Assembly: GCA_015956445.1 (NCBI GenBank)
Contig: WIUZ02000009.1
Coordinates: 1,054,001-1,118,000 of the forward strand
Length of the DNA stretch: 64,000 nt
Direction: 5' to 3'
From: Thelephora terrestris
Lineage: Eukaryota; Basidiomycota; Agaricomycetes; Thelephorales; Thelephoraceae
A program made the position numbers and the translations under genes. The notes beneath the pieces are model-generated. The model did not search any database, was not told the origin of the DNA, and saw only the letters and a list, made by a program, of their open reading frames with translations. Of the stretch, positions 11,164 through 22,717 are shown one piece after another. Within the stretch, counting starts at the first letter, position 1; each line of letters begins with the position of its first letter.

Positions 11164-14100
11164 TCATAACGAAAAGCTCCTCGACACTTCGACCAGCCCA
11201 TCAGAAGCTTTCGTGACAACCGCCCACTTTGGCAGGAACCTCAACACCTCCTCGAACGCAGGGATCCTACCCGCCTCTTCCAGTTTTCCCGCTCCACCTG
11301 CGCCAGCGATCCCTGATACGTACTCCGAGTACTCGCAAGCAAGTGTACCGCTCAAGGGAGGCGCTAGATCAGCACCCTCCGACCCGAATGTAACCCTAAC
11401 CTCGAAGTCCCTATCCCAGGTCCTACTCCACAACAAGAGCTTGGTGATGCCCTCTGGCGGGACCTCGTACCCATCCTGTTGGGTTCCATCCCAATGATCT
11501 CCATCGAGCGCACGGACCTTATAGTCGTAGATCGGTTGGTCGAAATATATCCTACACCCTCTTGTGTTTGATCCACGAACGTGAATGGTAGCCTGTGAGG
11601 GTTTTCCGTCAACGCGTTTAATACCCCCAGCGACCCAATCAGAGGAAGCCTTTCCACCAGGAGAGGGGATCCACTCGTCGTCAACAGACCATGTGCAGTT
11701 GGTCAATCCGAAAGGAGTTTTCTCGCATGTTATATCTTGACCGTGGGAGGAAGGAAGTTCGGAGATGACCTTTTCCACATACTTCGAAAGGCCAATGAGT
11801 GAGGTGATGACCGACGTCACCTCGTCCTTGTAGTGCGGACCGGAAGTGTGGGTCAGTCCCGAGGTGGGGGACTGTTCGGTCAGAGGATGGATTGCTTGCG
11901 TACCAAGGTGGACGTGTTGAATGAAGCGAACTTTCGTCGGTGCGACTTGAGTGAACGGATGGGTGAAAAAGCAGTAGAGTGTTGTCGCGATGAAGATGAC
12001 GATAACAAGAAAGTTGAGCCTCCCGTGCAATTTGTGGGCGAAAGGGGTGATCGGGAGAAAGACGAGAGTGCTGAGGATAGCCAGGGCTCCGTAAACTGCA
12101 ATTCAAAGTAAGCCACACGTGGAGAAGCCTGCCATACGTTCGCTGCTTACCGGTTATAGCACTGCTTCCATCGACCAAAGTTTGGGGCAATGCACCCAAA
12201 AGAAGAACGGCGATTTCATAGAGGAGCAACGCAGGAATGGGCACACCCAGGATCATTTGTGCTACCCACCACGCAGTCTCATCTCCCTGAGACACCTGGG
12301 TGGTGGGACACTCTTCACGTGGGTCTGTAAGCTACGGCCACTGTGCAAGGTCTTTGTGCTCACCTGGATCATCCACTGCATCCACCACTACCCGTCCATC
12401 CGGTCCGTACCTCCTATGCTGGTGCATCAACGGAGTGATCTCGGTCGGATCGGTTTCCCGAGTTACCCCACCGTCGTCCTCGTCTCCCCCATCATCCTCA
12501 TTATCACTCGCCTCCACATACGCCCTGCCGGAACCAGGTACATGCTCAATCCCCCGCACATACTTCCGAGTGGGTGAAGAAGCGCTTTGGACACTCTCTT
12601 CCACATCCTGTGAAACTTCTTCATACACAGTTGGGTTATGTCCTCGATATGATAGACCAACGATGGATTGAGCAAATGTGATGAGAACGGAGAGGAAGGC
12701 CAAGAAGTTCCAGATCGTCGTCCAGTATAGGCCACCAATCTTCTGGCCCCTGAGTACCGATGTGTAGATGACCAGGAGGGCCCAAGTGAAGATGTACAAA
12801 GAGATGAGGGATATGTTTTTGCTCCTGGTCGAGGTGATACCGGCGCCCTTGATCGCAGCTATTGGGAAAACGACAGAAAGGTACGCCAAGGAAAGTGTGG
12901 AGACAAAGACGAGAGGTGCCTGGGAGTGTACCACCTGAAGAAAGATAGGAATGAGGCTTTCCTGTGCTTGTCTAGAGGGGGAGGTACACATACGTAGGGA
13001 TTCAATCGCAGGAACCCAAATACTAGAGCGGCTTCCAGCAATGCAACGACGGCAATGGCAATAACGAACTGCGAAACCCCCAAGCAAACCTTGATCCCTC
13101 TCCAGACCCTTGTCAGTACGCCAACATCCTCACGGCTGAGCCAATCTGAAAAGGAATTTCAGCATGGATACAGCAGTTGTTGCCTGTGGAAACCGACCTG
13201 TCCCAATCCCACTGGCGACGAAGAGGTAGATGACCGAGCACGAGATAAGGAACACCGGGAAAACGACAAGGGCGACGACATTGACGACAAAGACGGTGTT
13301 CATTTCCCAAATATAGTTATATCTCCCGAGAACTAGACACCAATCAGAAGCAGGACAGCGAATGGAAATCTAGACGAACCGTCAAAGTACACTGGATCCT
13401 TCCTTCCTTGTCGTGTGATGGGAGCGCCAAGCATCTCCAAACCACCATGACGGACAGCTTGAATCATGGCATGGAGAGAACGACGGCCCCCTTCCGCGTA
13501 GGTCAAGCTATCGAACTTCGTGTGGTACAATGCGCGGTTTTTGTAGAACGCAAGGTCGACACCATCCATCGCTGTTGAGTGGTCATGTAGCCAGGCGCGC
13601 GTGAAGTCCTATCACGACTTACTGTCTCTATAAACTTGCCAGTCGGTCCCACTTTTGATTACACCGCGGTTAAAACTATCTTGTGAAATGACGTTGGCAT
13701 GCGAGTAACCCGAATTCGGCTGCCCCTTTAGGAATGCTTCTGTAGGCGATAAACCGGTGGTACGGAAGAGCATTGGGCGTCCACCGGCCCCTGCACCGTC
13801 CAAGTTGAGGAACGTCGTGGTGAGCCTGGCCCACGGATGGACCATAAACCTTGATGGGGTGTCAACTACGGAAAACGTCAAAAGTCAAGACAGGATTACG
13901 CATGAGCACCATAAAGTCCATCCTCCTCGTTATTGTTGAGGTTAAAGATGGCAGTCCTAGGGGGCCGCTTGCTCCGTGGCATGTTCGCGAGGTATCTGAT
14001 GTGATACTGTCAGCATGTTCCGATGACTTGGACTTACATAACCCACTCAAGGAAGTGAAGGGCCGCAACTGCGCCGATGCCATTATCGGTCGCTCCAGGA

Positions 14101-14583
14101 GCAGTGGAAACGGAGTCGTAGTGCGCAGAGAACAGCACCGCGTTCGACTCGTGTTTCTCGGAACCAGGGACTTTGACGAGGATGTTGGTTCCTTCGAAAT
14201 ACACGCCTGCTCCGGGGCTGCTGTATACGACGGTAGAATTGATATCGTCGATAACTTCGAAGTCCGAGGCGATAGATTTGATTCTGGACAGCAAATATGA
14301 CCTTACGTGGTCGTTTGCGTGCGACAGATAGGGGTGAGGACGGGCCGTAATCTGTGACCACGCGTCAGTGGAATGGTCACCCACGACAGCCCCACCACTT
14401 CTCGCGCACCTTCGAAAGGTCCGTAACAGCCTGATCAAAGTCTTTGGAGGAGTCGGCCTTTGGAAGCGAGTCGCTGAAGAGCACCGACGAGAACACGACT
14501 CCATAGAGGAGGAGAGCGAGGATTGAGACGGGGTATCGGCTGAAGGCTAGGGGGGACAAAATCGTGTCGATTATTTTCCCCAT
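11164..14583 (-). CDS. PFF1: vacuolar membrane protease, peptidase family M28
   Basis: This is a zinc aminopeptidase-like membrane protein of the fungal vacuole (Pff1/FXNA-type M28). I start at the ATG at 14583: MGKIIDTILSPLAF leads into one N-terminal membrane segment. The M28 domain follows over several exons, with the metal-ligand motifs FSAHYDSV, GATDNGIG and NNNEEDGLYGA, and a later exon containing FYKNRALYHTKFDSL. Several hydrophobic segments then cover about 13.3-12.0 kb, interrupted by an acidic loop (about 12.6-12.4 kb). A lumenal C-terminal domain ends near PKWAVVTKASDGLVEVSRSFSL with the stop at 11164. The M28 head plus polytopic tail is diagnostic. Exact splice sites of the membrane part were not all resolved. 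It is head-to-head with the PLP-enzyme gene on its right. Confidence 0.88.
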
Positions 14584-15064
14584 AGCGTTGCTTTCGGCAC
14601 CGGCGACGAAATTGACCGCTGCGATGACTTCTGGCCGTTTGTTGTCGTTGTCGTCGTGGGGGGGCTGTTGGCAATGTGGCTGAGGGTCGGACTCGTGTGC
14701 TGATGTCACATTTTGATCTCTCACTTTACCCAGGCGCGCGCTAACGAGGGAGCACGCCACTCTGACTTAGACCTCCACCTGGTGAACTCGGCAGAACATT
14801 GGACATACATCTGGGCATTTATCGACAATTAAGCCAACCCGAAAGAGTCTAGATGCAACTAACTCGTTCGAGATCCAGAAGCCTCTCACTCGAACAACCC
14901 GAGGCTTCGATAATGAACGATATCTCAGTCAAATTAAAGTTGACAACCTCCCGCCTGTTCACGATCACGCCTCAGATCCCATATCTTGCGCTGGATTGAA
15001 GAAGCCCTTGCGACACCACTCCTCTTCTCTCACCACCTCCCTGTGGCCATCACCTCTCACTACG
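14584..15064. promoter_or_regulatory. divergent intergenic region between protease and PLP enzyme 1
   Basis: These 480 bp separate two divergently transcribed genes and must hold both promoters. The right half, just before the ATG at 15065, is rich in CT and CACC runs, as often seen around basidiomycete transcription starts. No TATA box is obvious and no conserved gene is seen. Confidence 0.4.
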
Positions 15065-17041
15065 ATGGGTATCTGCCATTCTGCTCACGAACCCAGCTTC
15101 AATGATTCGGAGCCCCTCTCTCCACGCGTAGTAGGAAGGAAACATTCTCTCATTCTCTCCCACCTAGCCTCTACGGCAATCTCTGCGCACTCACAAGAAA
15201 CCATCGTTGACCCCCCGGAAAAGGGGTTCCCTGTCGAGAGGAAGGACCACTATATCTCTCTCCCTCCACCCCTCTTCGACGAAAGGCTCGTTACTGCTGA
15301 TCTCGTCCAAAGTGACTCCTCAACCGCCTACAAATCTTTCCTGCAACAATATCCCGAGTACAAACTTACATGGCTTTTGGACTCTCTTCGGAAGAGCGAC
15401 TTCACGCGTTTGGACAAGTCTGGAGAGATCTATGTCGACTATATGGGAGGGGCCCTTTACCCTGAGTCCCTCGTCCGCATGCATTCTGCTTTTCTCCAAG
15501 GGAATATCCTTGGAAACACCCACTCGGTCAACAGCAGGTAGGCGCCATCCCATAGTTTCCACATCCGCTTTCGACTGACCGATTCGGTATAGCTCTCAGC
15601 TGAGTGCTGATTGCGTGCGAGAGGCTCGTGAAAGCGTGCTTGCATTCTTCCGCGCTCCTCCGGAATACACAGTGATTTTCACCGCCAACGCAACTGCCGC
15701 TATGAAGCTCGTCGGCGAATCCTTCCCCTTTACGAAGAGCGGGACCTACGTTCTTGGAGCCGACTCTCACAATAGTCTCCACGGGATTCGGGAGTTCGCT
15801 CACAAGGCTGATGCCCATGTCGTGTACGTAGAATCGACAGCCCAGGGTGGGCTGAACGAATCATGCACCAAGGTAATTATTCTGAGGTCAAAGTCTCGGT
15901 TCCGAGAAACTGAACAATTTTTCGCAGTCGATTCTAATGACGCACCGGCCTCGTTCCAAAGGGGGTGCAAAGGCATTATTTGCCCTCACTGGCAGCTCCA
16001 ACGTCTCAAATAGCAAAAACCCCTTGTCGCTGATCAACTATGCGGCGAGCTTGGGTTATTCTACTCTGCTCGATGCTGCCGCTCTCGCTCCCTATTCCAC
16101 CATTTCGCTTTGGGAAACCCCTGTTGACGCAATGGCCGTGAGCTTCTACAAGATGTTTGGCTTCCCGACTGGTGTCGGCGCTCTCGTTGTGAAAAAGTCA
16201 TTCTTATCACAACTCAAGCGGCCTTGGTTTTCCGGTGGGAACGTGGACGTCGTGCAGGTCCCAGGACGGTTAGTTACGAGGGCTCATGAGCTTCACGAAC
16301 AATTTGAGGTACGGCTGTCATTCCCTCGTGAGACCCCAACGCAAACCCACACATATTCATCACAGGACGGCACAGTAAATTATGCCTTGCTATCTGCGGT
16401 CACAGACGGACTTCGACTACTCTCGGCTTACATGCCATTTCTTCCTCTCAGGCTTTCCTGCCTCACAAGATACCTGGTCTTCTCACTACTAAAGATAAGG
16501 CACGATTCGACAGGCCGGCCGGTAGTCCGGATCTTATCGCGAAGACCAAACGCTCGACTCAAAGCCATCGGTGAACAAGCAGACACAGCCTCGACCGTCT
16601 CCTTGATATTTCTTTCGGTCGGTACATTCCACCAGTGTTGCGCCCCTTTAGAAAATCTGACAAGTGACCTAGCCATCTGGCGAAATGCTCCCAAATTCTT
16701 TCATTGAGTACGCCGCGACGACTTCCAAGATCTCCCTTCGTACGGGCTGTATGTGCAATCCCGGAGGCGTAGCGGCTATGCTGGGATTCACCAATGACAT
16801 GAAGAAACTATACGAGGGAGTAACGCTCAAGGATTTCGAGAGGCTCGTTGGAAGAGAATTGGGTGTCGTCAGGATCAGCCTGGGGTTAGTCAGCAACTTC
16901 CTGGACGTGTGGCAGGTGTTGAGGTTCGTGGAGGATATCATCGGCTGCCAAGAAAGGAGAGAGGATGTATGGAAGCAATGGAAAAAACAGAAGGGTTTCA
17001 CGGAGGGAGCAGACACGCGTCAAGTAGGGCAGGCATTTTGA
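15065..17041 (+). CDS. MOCOS-like PLP-dependent enzyme 1 (class V aminotransferase fold)
   Basis: This is a predicted cysteine-desulfurase-like enzyme resembling the N-terminal domain of molybdenum cofactor sulfurase. Five exons (15065-15537, 15593-15872, 15928-16308, 16366-16617, 16673-17041) give 584 aa. Visible motifs: YVDYMGGALYPESL near the substrate loop, the PLP-lysine motif SFYKMFGFPTGVG (Lys about 326), and LRTGCMCNPGG with the candidate sulfur-carrying Cys 488 or 490. The MOSC domain of full-length MOCOS is absent, because the protein stops soon after the class V domain. The N-terminus MGICHS has Gly2 and Cys4, a plausible myristoylation plus palmitoylation signal. A paralogue lies 5 kb away. 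The reaction is inferred from the family; the substrate is unknown. Confidence 0.85.
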
Positions 17042-17284
17042 CGATGGTTGGCCTTTCTGGACTCACCTCTCCACCCTCGAGGAGCGGATACAGAGCTATT
17101 CCATAGAAGACATCACTCGCACGCTCTCTTAATGTAACTTCTTCGACTTTCTCGCGTAGGCGAAAGTCGTCCTTCAACCTAGTTTAAGCGGGTGACCTCC
17201 AGTGCTCGACAGTTTGTAGATGCAGCCGACACACAAGGACGGCGGGGTCTGAAATATGCGTGAATGTTACAACAGATAAAGTAT

Positions 17285-17851
17285 CTACTCCTCCCTGGGA
17301 CCGCCACGACCGACACCAGCGTATTGAGGTCTGAAACCCTCTGGAGCAGTGTCCTTCCCGCGGTACCCTTCGCGATCTCGCGGCTTGTAGCCGCCGCCTT
17401 CGCCATCGCGCTGAGGTCCGCGAGTGGGAGCTGGCCGAGCCGGACGGACGACCTTTTTGTGGGTGGCTGGGACAATTTCACCTGGAAGGTGTAGCCTGGC
17501 GAGAGAGATTAATGTAAATAACTCAAGTCGTCGACCGCAGAGACAAGCGCACCAATCACGGAGGTATTCAACACCCTCTGGGGTGACGGTGTAGTAGTAG
17601 TACTGCCAAGAGAACTGGGTCTTGACGAGGCCCTTGGATGTCAGACTCTGGAGAGCCTTAATAACTTCGAGGTTTGGAACGTCGAGATCTTCATGTTTGG
17701 GAAGGTTGTAGTCCTTCTTCGCTACCAGCACTCCCTCTGTTCTCAAATTTCAGTTCTAGAGTACATGGGAATGGGAAGCGATCGAGCGAGACGACGGACC
17801 CTTGAAGAGGTTTTCGTAGATGGTGCGACGGTTCTGTTTTGAGATCAACAT
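17285..17851 (-). CDS. RPS10: 40S ribosomal protein eS10
   Basis: This is a component of the small ribosomal subunit. Three exons (17851-17800, 17736-17553, 17495-17285) encode 148 aa. The start [17 protein letters not shown], then [18 protein letters not shown], the [20 protein letters not shown] core, VEYLRDW joined by splicing to [14 protein letters not shown], and a Gly/Arg-rich tail ending GRGGPREE are all typical of eS10. The first intron splits the Lys-Glu junction after LFK and the second splits the Trp codon of YLRDW. Length matches other fungal eS10. It is convergent with PLP enzyme 1, whose stop lies 243 bp away. Confidence 0.95.
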
Positions 17852-18367
17852 GGTGGTGTGCTAAGGGGTGCCTTGAGGAGTTCAGACGGTCACCCCAGGA
17901 AAGCGGGATCCGTTGCGTACCGAATCTGTGGAATAGAGAAAGGCGTTGTTAGCCACATCATCGAGTTGTCGCACCAAGCCCATCCAAGCCTCAGCCACCG
18001 CATCCATCCCGACGCCGTTTCAGAATGACATCAAGGACAGGCCCGGGATGCATTTGGCCCTTCAAAAAAGTGTATCGATGACTTACTGGTCTGAAAGGTG
18101 GGGATAATGACCTTGGGGCCCTGAATCGTCTCGAGAGACCGGAGACGATTGGAGTGTTGTGATGTGGCTTGATGATTGTTCCCACGTTTGCTACGCCTCC
18201 CCCGAGTGCCACCAATTATCAGCGAACCGGCGTTTTGCGCCAGACCTATTTACGCAGCGGGGTGGTGTTGACACACAAAAATTCACCCGGCTTCCAAACC
18301 TCCCTCTGCTGACCACGAGGGCTTCTGCGGAAGAGCAGCGCGGTAGAAATATTTGGATAGATAGTTA
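17852..18367. promoter_or_regulatory. upstream region of the eS10 gene
   Basis: This 516-bp stretch holds the eS10 promoter and 5' untranslated region. Several CTTAC and CTGAA motifs on the minus strand could belong to a leader intron, common in ribosomal-protein genes, but I could not fix its ends. No gene is seen. The right end abuts a TA-flanked element. Confidence 0.35.
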
Positions 18368-18809
18368 CAGTTGAAATTGTTATAATGCATGTGGTGAAAA
18401 TGCATATTTTTGAAAGTGCATAAGGTTTTTGTGGGAACGGTGCTCGTCCGGTGTGATTTTATATTGAAATTGCATAACGCATAACGCATAACCGCCGGGG
18501 TGAACTCCCCCTGCCATTTATGCATTTTCAGCATCAGAATATACGGGGCTAATGTTTTATTTTGAAGTAATTTTCACCAGTCAGCTTGTGGTGTTTGTGG
18601 AAAGGGATTTACAGCAGCCGCAAGTTTAGAGTAGCGCAACAAACAGCCCCCGAAGGATGCAAGCCTGCTCCGGGACAAGCAACACTGTCACGCTTTGTGC
18701 GTATTGTCACACGGTGTTACAATATGTCACAAACTTGGTTGTGCATAAACCCGAAACTGCATTGAAATTTCTAGGGAACGGACGGTATGCATTATTACAA
18801 TTTCAACTG
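18368..18809. mobile_element. 442-bp MITE with TA target duplication
   Basis: The ends are inverted repeats of about 24 bp with one mismatch, starting CAGTTGAAATTGTTATAA on the left. The right end read backwards starts CAGTTGAAATTGTAATAA. A TA dinucleotide flanks both sides (18366-18367 and 18810-18811). CAGT ends plus TA duplication are the signature of Tc1/mariner-type elements. The interior has repeated TGCAT and GCATAACG motifs near the ends and no coding capacity, so it is non-autonomous. It sits in the eS10-NAA38 intergenic region. Confidence 0.8.
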
Positions 18810-19265
18810 TATTGTTATTGGTGGGCCGCACAACTGAAATGGGCGAGCGGATGTCCATCGGGTCGTTGTGCATTGAGCTCGAGCCTCGTGTTTCTCTAAA
18901 AAAAACTTTCCCTTCAATGAATGGGAATCCGCACCCTTCGAGACCAATTCACTTTAAGATCATCAATATGCACAGATCTTCTTTATACGAACGTAAATCG
19001 CTCCCGTTCGACCCCAGGAAATCCCCCAAACTCATACGAAGACCAATCGCGGGAAAAGCGCAAGCGCTGCCCAGTCCTACGTAATAATTGGTGTTGTTCT
19101 CGTTAATACAGAAGGAAGGCCGCGGACCGCAAGCGTACACTACTCTGTGAAAGGCCTGGAACATTTCCCCAAGGATCCGCGGGCTGGCCGGCTGCACATG
19201 TGAACGAGGTGTCCTGCTTCTACAATCAAATAATGTCCTGTGAAGAACAATCTGCGCCGTACCTT

Positions 19266-19607
19266 CTACGTGAACATCCCATCGGAAGATTGTGGAGATA
19301 GGCGAGCCTCTACCCTTTGTACCAGTCTCCAAGGGATCATCACTTGCCCGACGAATCTCCCGTTAGGATTTTCGTTCGGTCCAAGACGGAACTCGTCCGA
19401 GTTGAGCAGAAGGATGTTTAGCTCACTGTCAGTGCCGACGAAAGTCCCCAAGAAGATCCTCCCGTCAGCGACAGTGACGCGAAGCGTATCGTTCAAGAGG
19501 CTCCGGACCGCAGAGAGAGAGGTTAGCATCGGATGATAAACGCGGTGATCAACGTTCCGCCTTGGATCTGGGCTTCCGGCGCTCCATCGATCACCATCTA
19601 TCACCAT
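19266..19607 (-). CDS. Lsm-fold protein, NAA38-like (NatC auxiliary subunit)
   Basis: This small Lsm/Sm-fold protein resembles NAA38/Mak31, an auxiliary subunit of the NatC N-terminal acetyltransferase. The Sm1 part is LLNDTLRVTVADGRIFLGTF followed by VGTDSELNILL; the Sm2 part is GRFVGQVMIPWRLVQRVEA. The stop is at 19266. The start is uncertain. An unspliced reading can begin at ATG 19607 or at an internal Met near 19528. A two-exon reading (19597-19554 joined to 19500-19266) also stays in frame and uses a GCTAAC branch-point-like motif. The unspliced form gives the better N-terminal helix. Other Lsm proteins are possible, but the MIPW sequence in Sm2 favours NAA38. Confidence 0.65.
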   Translation of the reverse strand: MVIDGDRWSAGSPDPRRNVDHRVYHPMLTSLSAVRSLLNDTLRVTVADGRIFLGTFVGTDSELNILLLNSDEFRLGPNENPNGRFVGQVMIPWRLVQRVEARLSPQSSDGMFT

Positions 19608-19667
19608 TACCGCCGAGAAGGTCAAAAGAGCGGAGCACGTGGCAAGCTCTTTCTTGTGCAACGACAC

Positions 19668-20276
19668 TCTTCAGGGGTGTTCTGGGGTGTTTCGCGAAGC
19701 AGGTGCCCTAGTTATCCCACGTGGGCGCAACGTGGATGGGCGCGGTGTCCGTTTCATCTTCCAGTGATGTTCCCGGAACACCAGACCGCAGGAGCACATG
19801 CCCCACCCCGGCTGACCCCTATCCAATTGCAAACAAATCTCCCAGTGATTATTTTACCGTCCCGCTGGGTGGCCGAGGGAACTCCGGCTGACATTGAGTT
19901 CCTTCACCTGGAAACGGCTTGCGGCCCCTAGCGCATTGTATTCTTGACAGATGAGGCGCGGGACTTAAAGACCCAGGAGGCTGGTGCACTCTCGGCCTCA
20001 CCGCTCCATGATGCCCTTCACCACAGACCACGAATTAATGGACTTGGCGCCAATCTCAGCGCCGACACACCTGACTCGCCTTAGCCAGTTTCATTCGAAC
20101 TCCTCCCTCTCTGCGCTTGATGACATACCGCAGGGTCGAGAAAGCCGAGTAGCTGAGAAAACTCGAAAGGTGCGTTTCAAACATCTCCGCAGATACTTCG
20201 GGGTCCGCTCAACACATCTTAGGCAACTCCCTGTGAGGCAAGGACTCCTTCACTCCGCTTAGACAGAAAGCCCTCG
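19668..20276. other. intergenic region upstream of PLP enzyme 2
   Basis: This region lies between the divergent Lsm gene and PLP enzyme 2 and should contain both promoters. An open frame from the ATG at about 20010 runs rightwards but does not join the PLP enzyme in frame, so I treat it as untranslated leader. Nothing else is recognisable. Confidence 0.35.
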
Positions 20277-22289
20277 ATGCCCGTTATGCCTCCCATCTGC
20301 TGGTGTTCTTCGGATGCTCCCGCCTCTGTTGCTCGCGTTGGGATTTCCGGTAGCTCGCGCAGACACCCTAGTCTCAATCCACGGCCGGAAGCCAGATCGG
20401 TTGATACCTCCTCGGGCCCCCGCTCTTCGTCGACTTCCTCACATGAATCCCAATCCACAAGGCTTACAACCCCATATCAAACGTCTCCGGAAGATACAAA
20501 ATTCGATCCGGATACCAGCAGTGGGGAACTGAAACCTCAGTTGCGGAGGTCTACGTCTAAGCAACTCCTGAATTTCTGCAAGTCACTTTTTCACCACGAC
20601 TCGAACCACGCCTATGCATTGTTCCTGCGTGCTTACCCCGAATACAAACTCACCCGGCCGGTTGATGCCCTTCGCCAACGCGAGTACAAGAGGTTGAGAC
20701 AATCGGATGAAGTCTACGTGGACTACATGGGTGCATCTCTATACCCGGAAAGCCTTATTCGCTACAATTCCGCATTCCTGCGCCGGACTGTGCTGGGGAA
20801 CACTCACTCCATCAGCGCCAGGTAAGACTTAATTAATCACGAGATGTGATGAAACTGATCAAATCACACACAGTTCCCTCCAATCCGCTATGTGCGCCAA
20901 TGAAGCTCGCTCCAGAGTTTTGGCGTTTTTTGACGCCCCCGCCGCGGAGTACACTGTGATCTTCACACCGAATGCCACGGGCGCGATAAGGCTGGTTGGG
21001 GAAGCCTTTCCATTCGGTGAAGAGAGCTCTTTTGTCCTCGGTATGGATTCCCACAATAGTATCAACGGGATTCGACAGTTCGCCCTGGCAAAAGGTGCGC
21101 GGGTAGGATACATCGCTCCAACTTCCAGAGGCGGCATGGATGAATCTGAGGCAAAGGTACCGACGATCTTGCCCCTGCAGGGTCGGATACTTACCTAAAT
21201 CTTTAGAGCGCCCTAAAGGCCTACTGCCCCCAATCCTTGTCCGCAGATCCGCCATGCCTGTTCGCGTTGACGGGGTTATCCAACGTGACAAACAGCAAGA
21301 ATTCCCTGTCCTTGCTCACATATGCTTCCGTCCTCGGGTACTACACGCTGCTGGACGCTGCTGCTCTCGCACCCTCTTCAAAGATCTCGCTTCGCACTAC
21401 GCCCGTTGATGCGATGGCGATCAGTTTCTATAAAATGTTCGGATTCCCGACAGGAGTCGGATGTCTCGTAGCTAAGAAGTCGTTCCTGGGGCAGTTAAAG
21501 AGGCCATGGTTTGCAGGCGGAACCGTGGATGTGGTACAGGTACCGGGTGCTGGCTTCACTACTGCGCACGAGATACATGAACAATTCGAGGTACTGTTCG
21601 CCTCTTCCTCGCCTAGGTGTGATATACTGAAATTACATCGCGTAGGACGGGACCATCAATTTTGCCAGCCTTGCCGCGGTTACAAGAGGGTTGAACATCC
21701 TGTCGCGATACATCAACTACCTCCCGCTGCGACTGACTGCCCTCACACATTACCTTGCGACATCTTTGACAGGAATGAGGCATGATGTAGCCGGTACTCC
21801 TGTCGCCCGCGTCGTCTCCCGTAGGCCAGGTGTGAGACCATCCGAAATCGGGGAACAGTCCGACACCGGATCGACAGTTTCTCTAATATTCCTCGAAGTT
21901 AGTTAATCTACCCCGTTGCTCGACGTGGCCACTGATGAGATCGGTCTTGACAGCCTTCAGGCGAAATGATGCCCAACTCATTCGTCGAATACGCCTCAAC
22001 GAAGCACAAGATCTCCCTCCGTACTGGGTGTATGTGCAACCCCGGAGGAGCAGCTGCGATCCTCGGGGTTCAAGCAGAGATGGACAAGTTTTACTCTGGG
22101 ATCACTTATGAAGAATTCGAGAACATCGTCGGCAAGGAACTCGGAGTTGTGAGGTTGAGTCTGGGGTTAGCGAGTGACTTCTACGATGTCCACCGCGTTC
22201 TGCGCTTCGTGAGGGAGGTGATCGCTTGCGATGTCGAGCGGAAGAAGCTTTGGCTGGAGTGGGAGCCTATTAAGCACCACCATGCTTGA
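20277..22289 (+). CDS. MOCOS-like PLP-dependent enzyme 2
   Basis: This is a paralogue of the gene at 15065 with the same five-exon structure: 20277-20821, 20874-21156, 21207-21590, 21646-21897 and 21954-22289, giving 599 aa. Core motifs are conserved: YVDYMGASLYPESL, the PLP-lysine motif SFYKMFGFPTGVG and LRTGCMCNPGG with the candidate catalytic Cys. MOSC is absent here too. The first 90 or so residues differ completely from enzyme 1: Ser/Pro-rich and disordered, without the MGIC start. Met at 20277 is the first in frame; 20286 is an alternative. The two genes flank eS10 and the Lsm gene, so the duplication is not a simple tandem one. Confidence 0.84.
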
Positions 22290-22717
22290 CGATACCCCTT
22301 ACACCTGCGACCGCATTTGGGACCTCAAATGCTTAATCGTTCTCACCATGAAAATTCTCACCTCGGGGGCTTCAAGGCTGGATCCTGTACTATCCTCTGT
22401 TATTCTATGTCCTCCCTTATTAGCTGTAAACCCTAAAGTAGTACTCTCACTGGTTGCATCTCGCAATACATCGGATGCTTTCTACGTATCCAGGACGCTA
22501 TACGGCCTCAGGTTAGGCAGCGGGCTGGTGAACGTAGAACGCCGAACAACGTGTTGAACTTTTGATGGCAGCTAGCACGGCTCCTCGGCATGATGTGCGA
22601 GGAGTCAACGCCACAGCCTCTTGTGGACAACTTGTTTCCTCTTACTATGCAGTACGGGACTTTTGACGTGCGCGTCCCCCGTACCTGGATGTAGTCAACT
22701 CTTTGCACACTACCACG
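22290..22717. other. intergenic region
   Basis: These 428 bp lie between PLP enzyme 2 and the Cys-rich gene, both on the plus strand. I see only non-coding sequence, presumably a terminator and a promoter. Confidence 0.4.
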
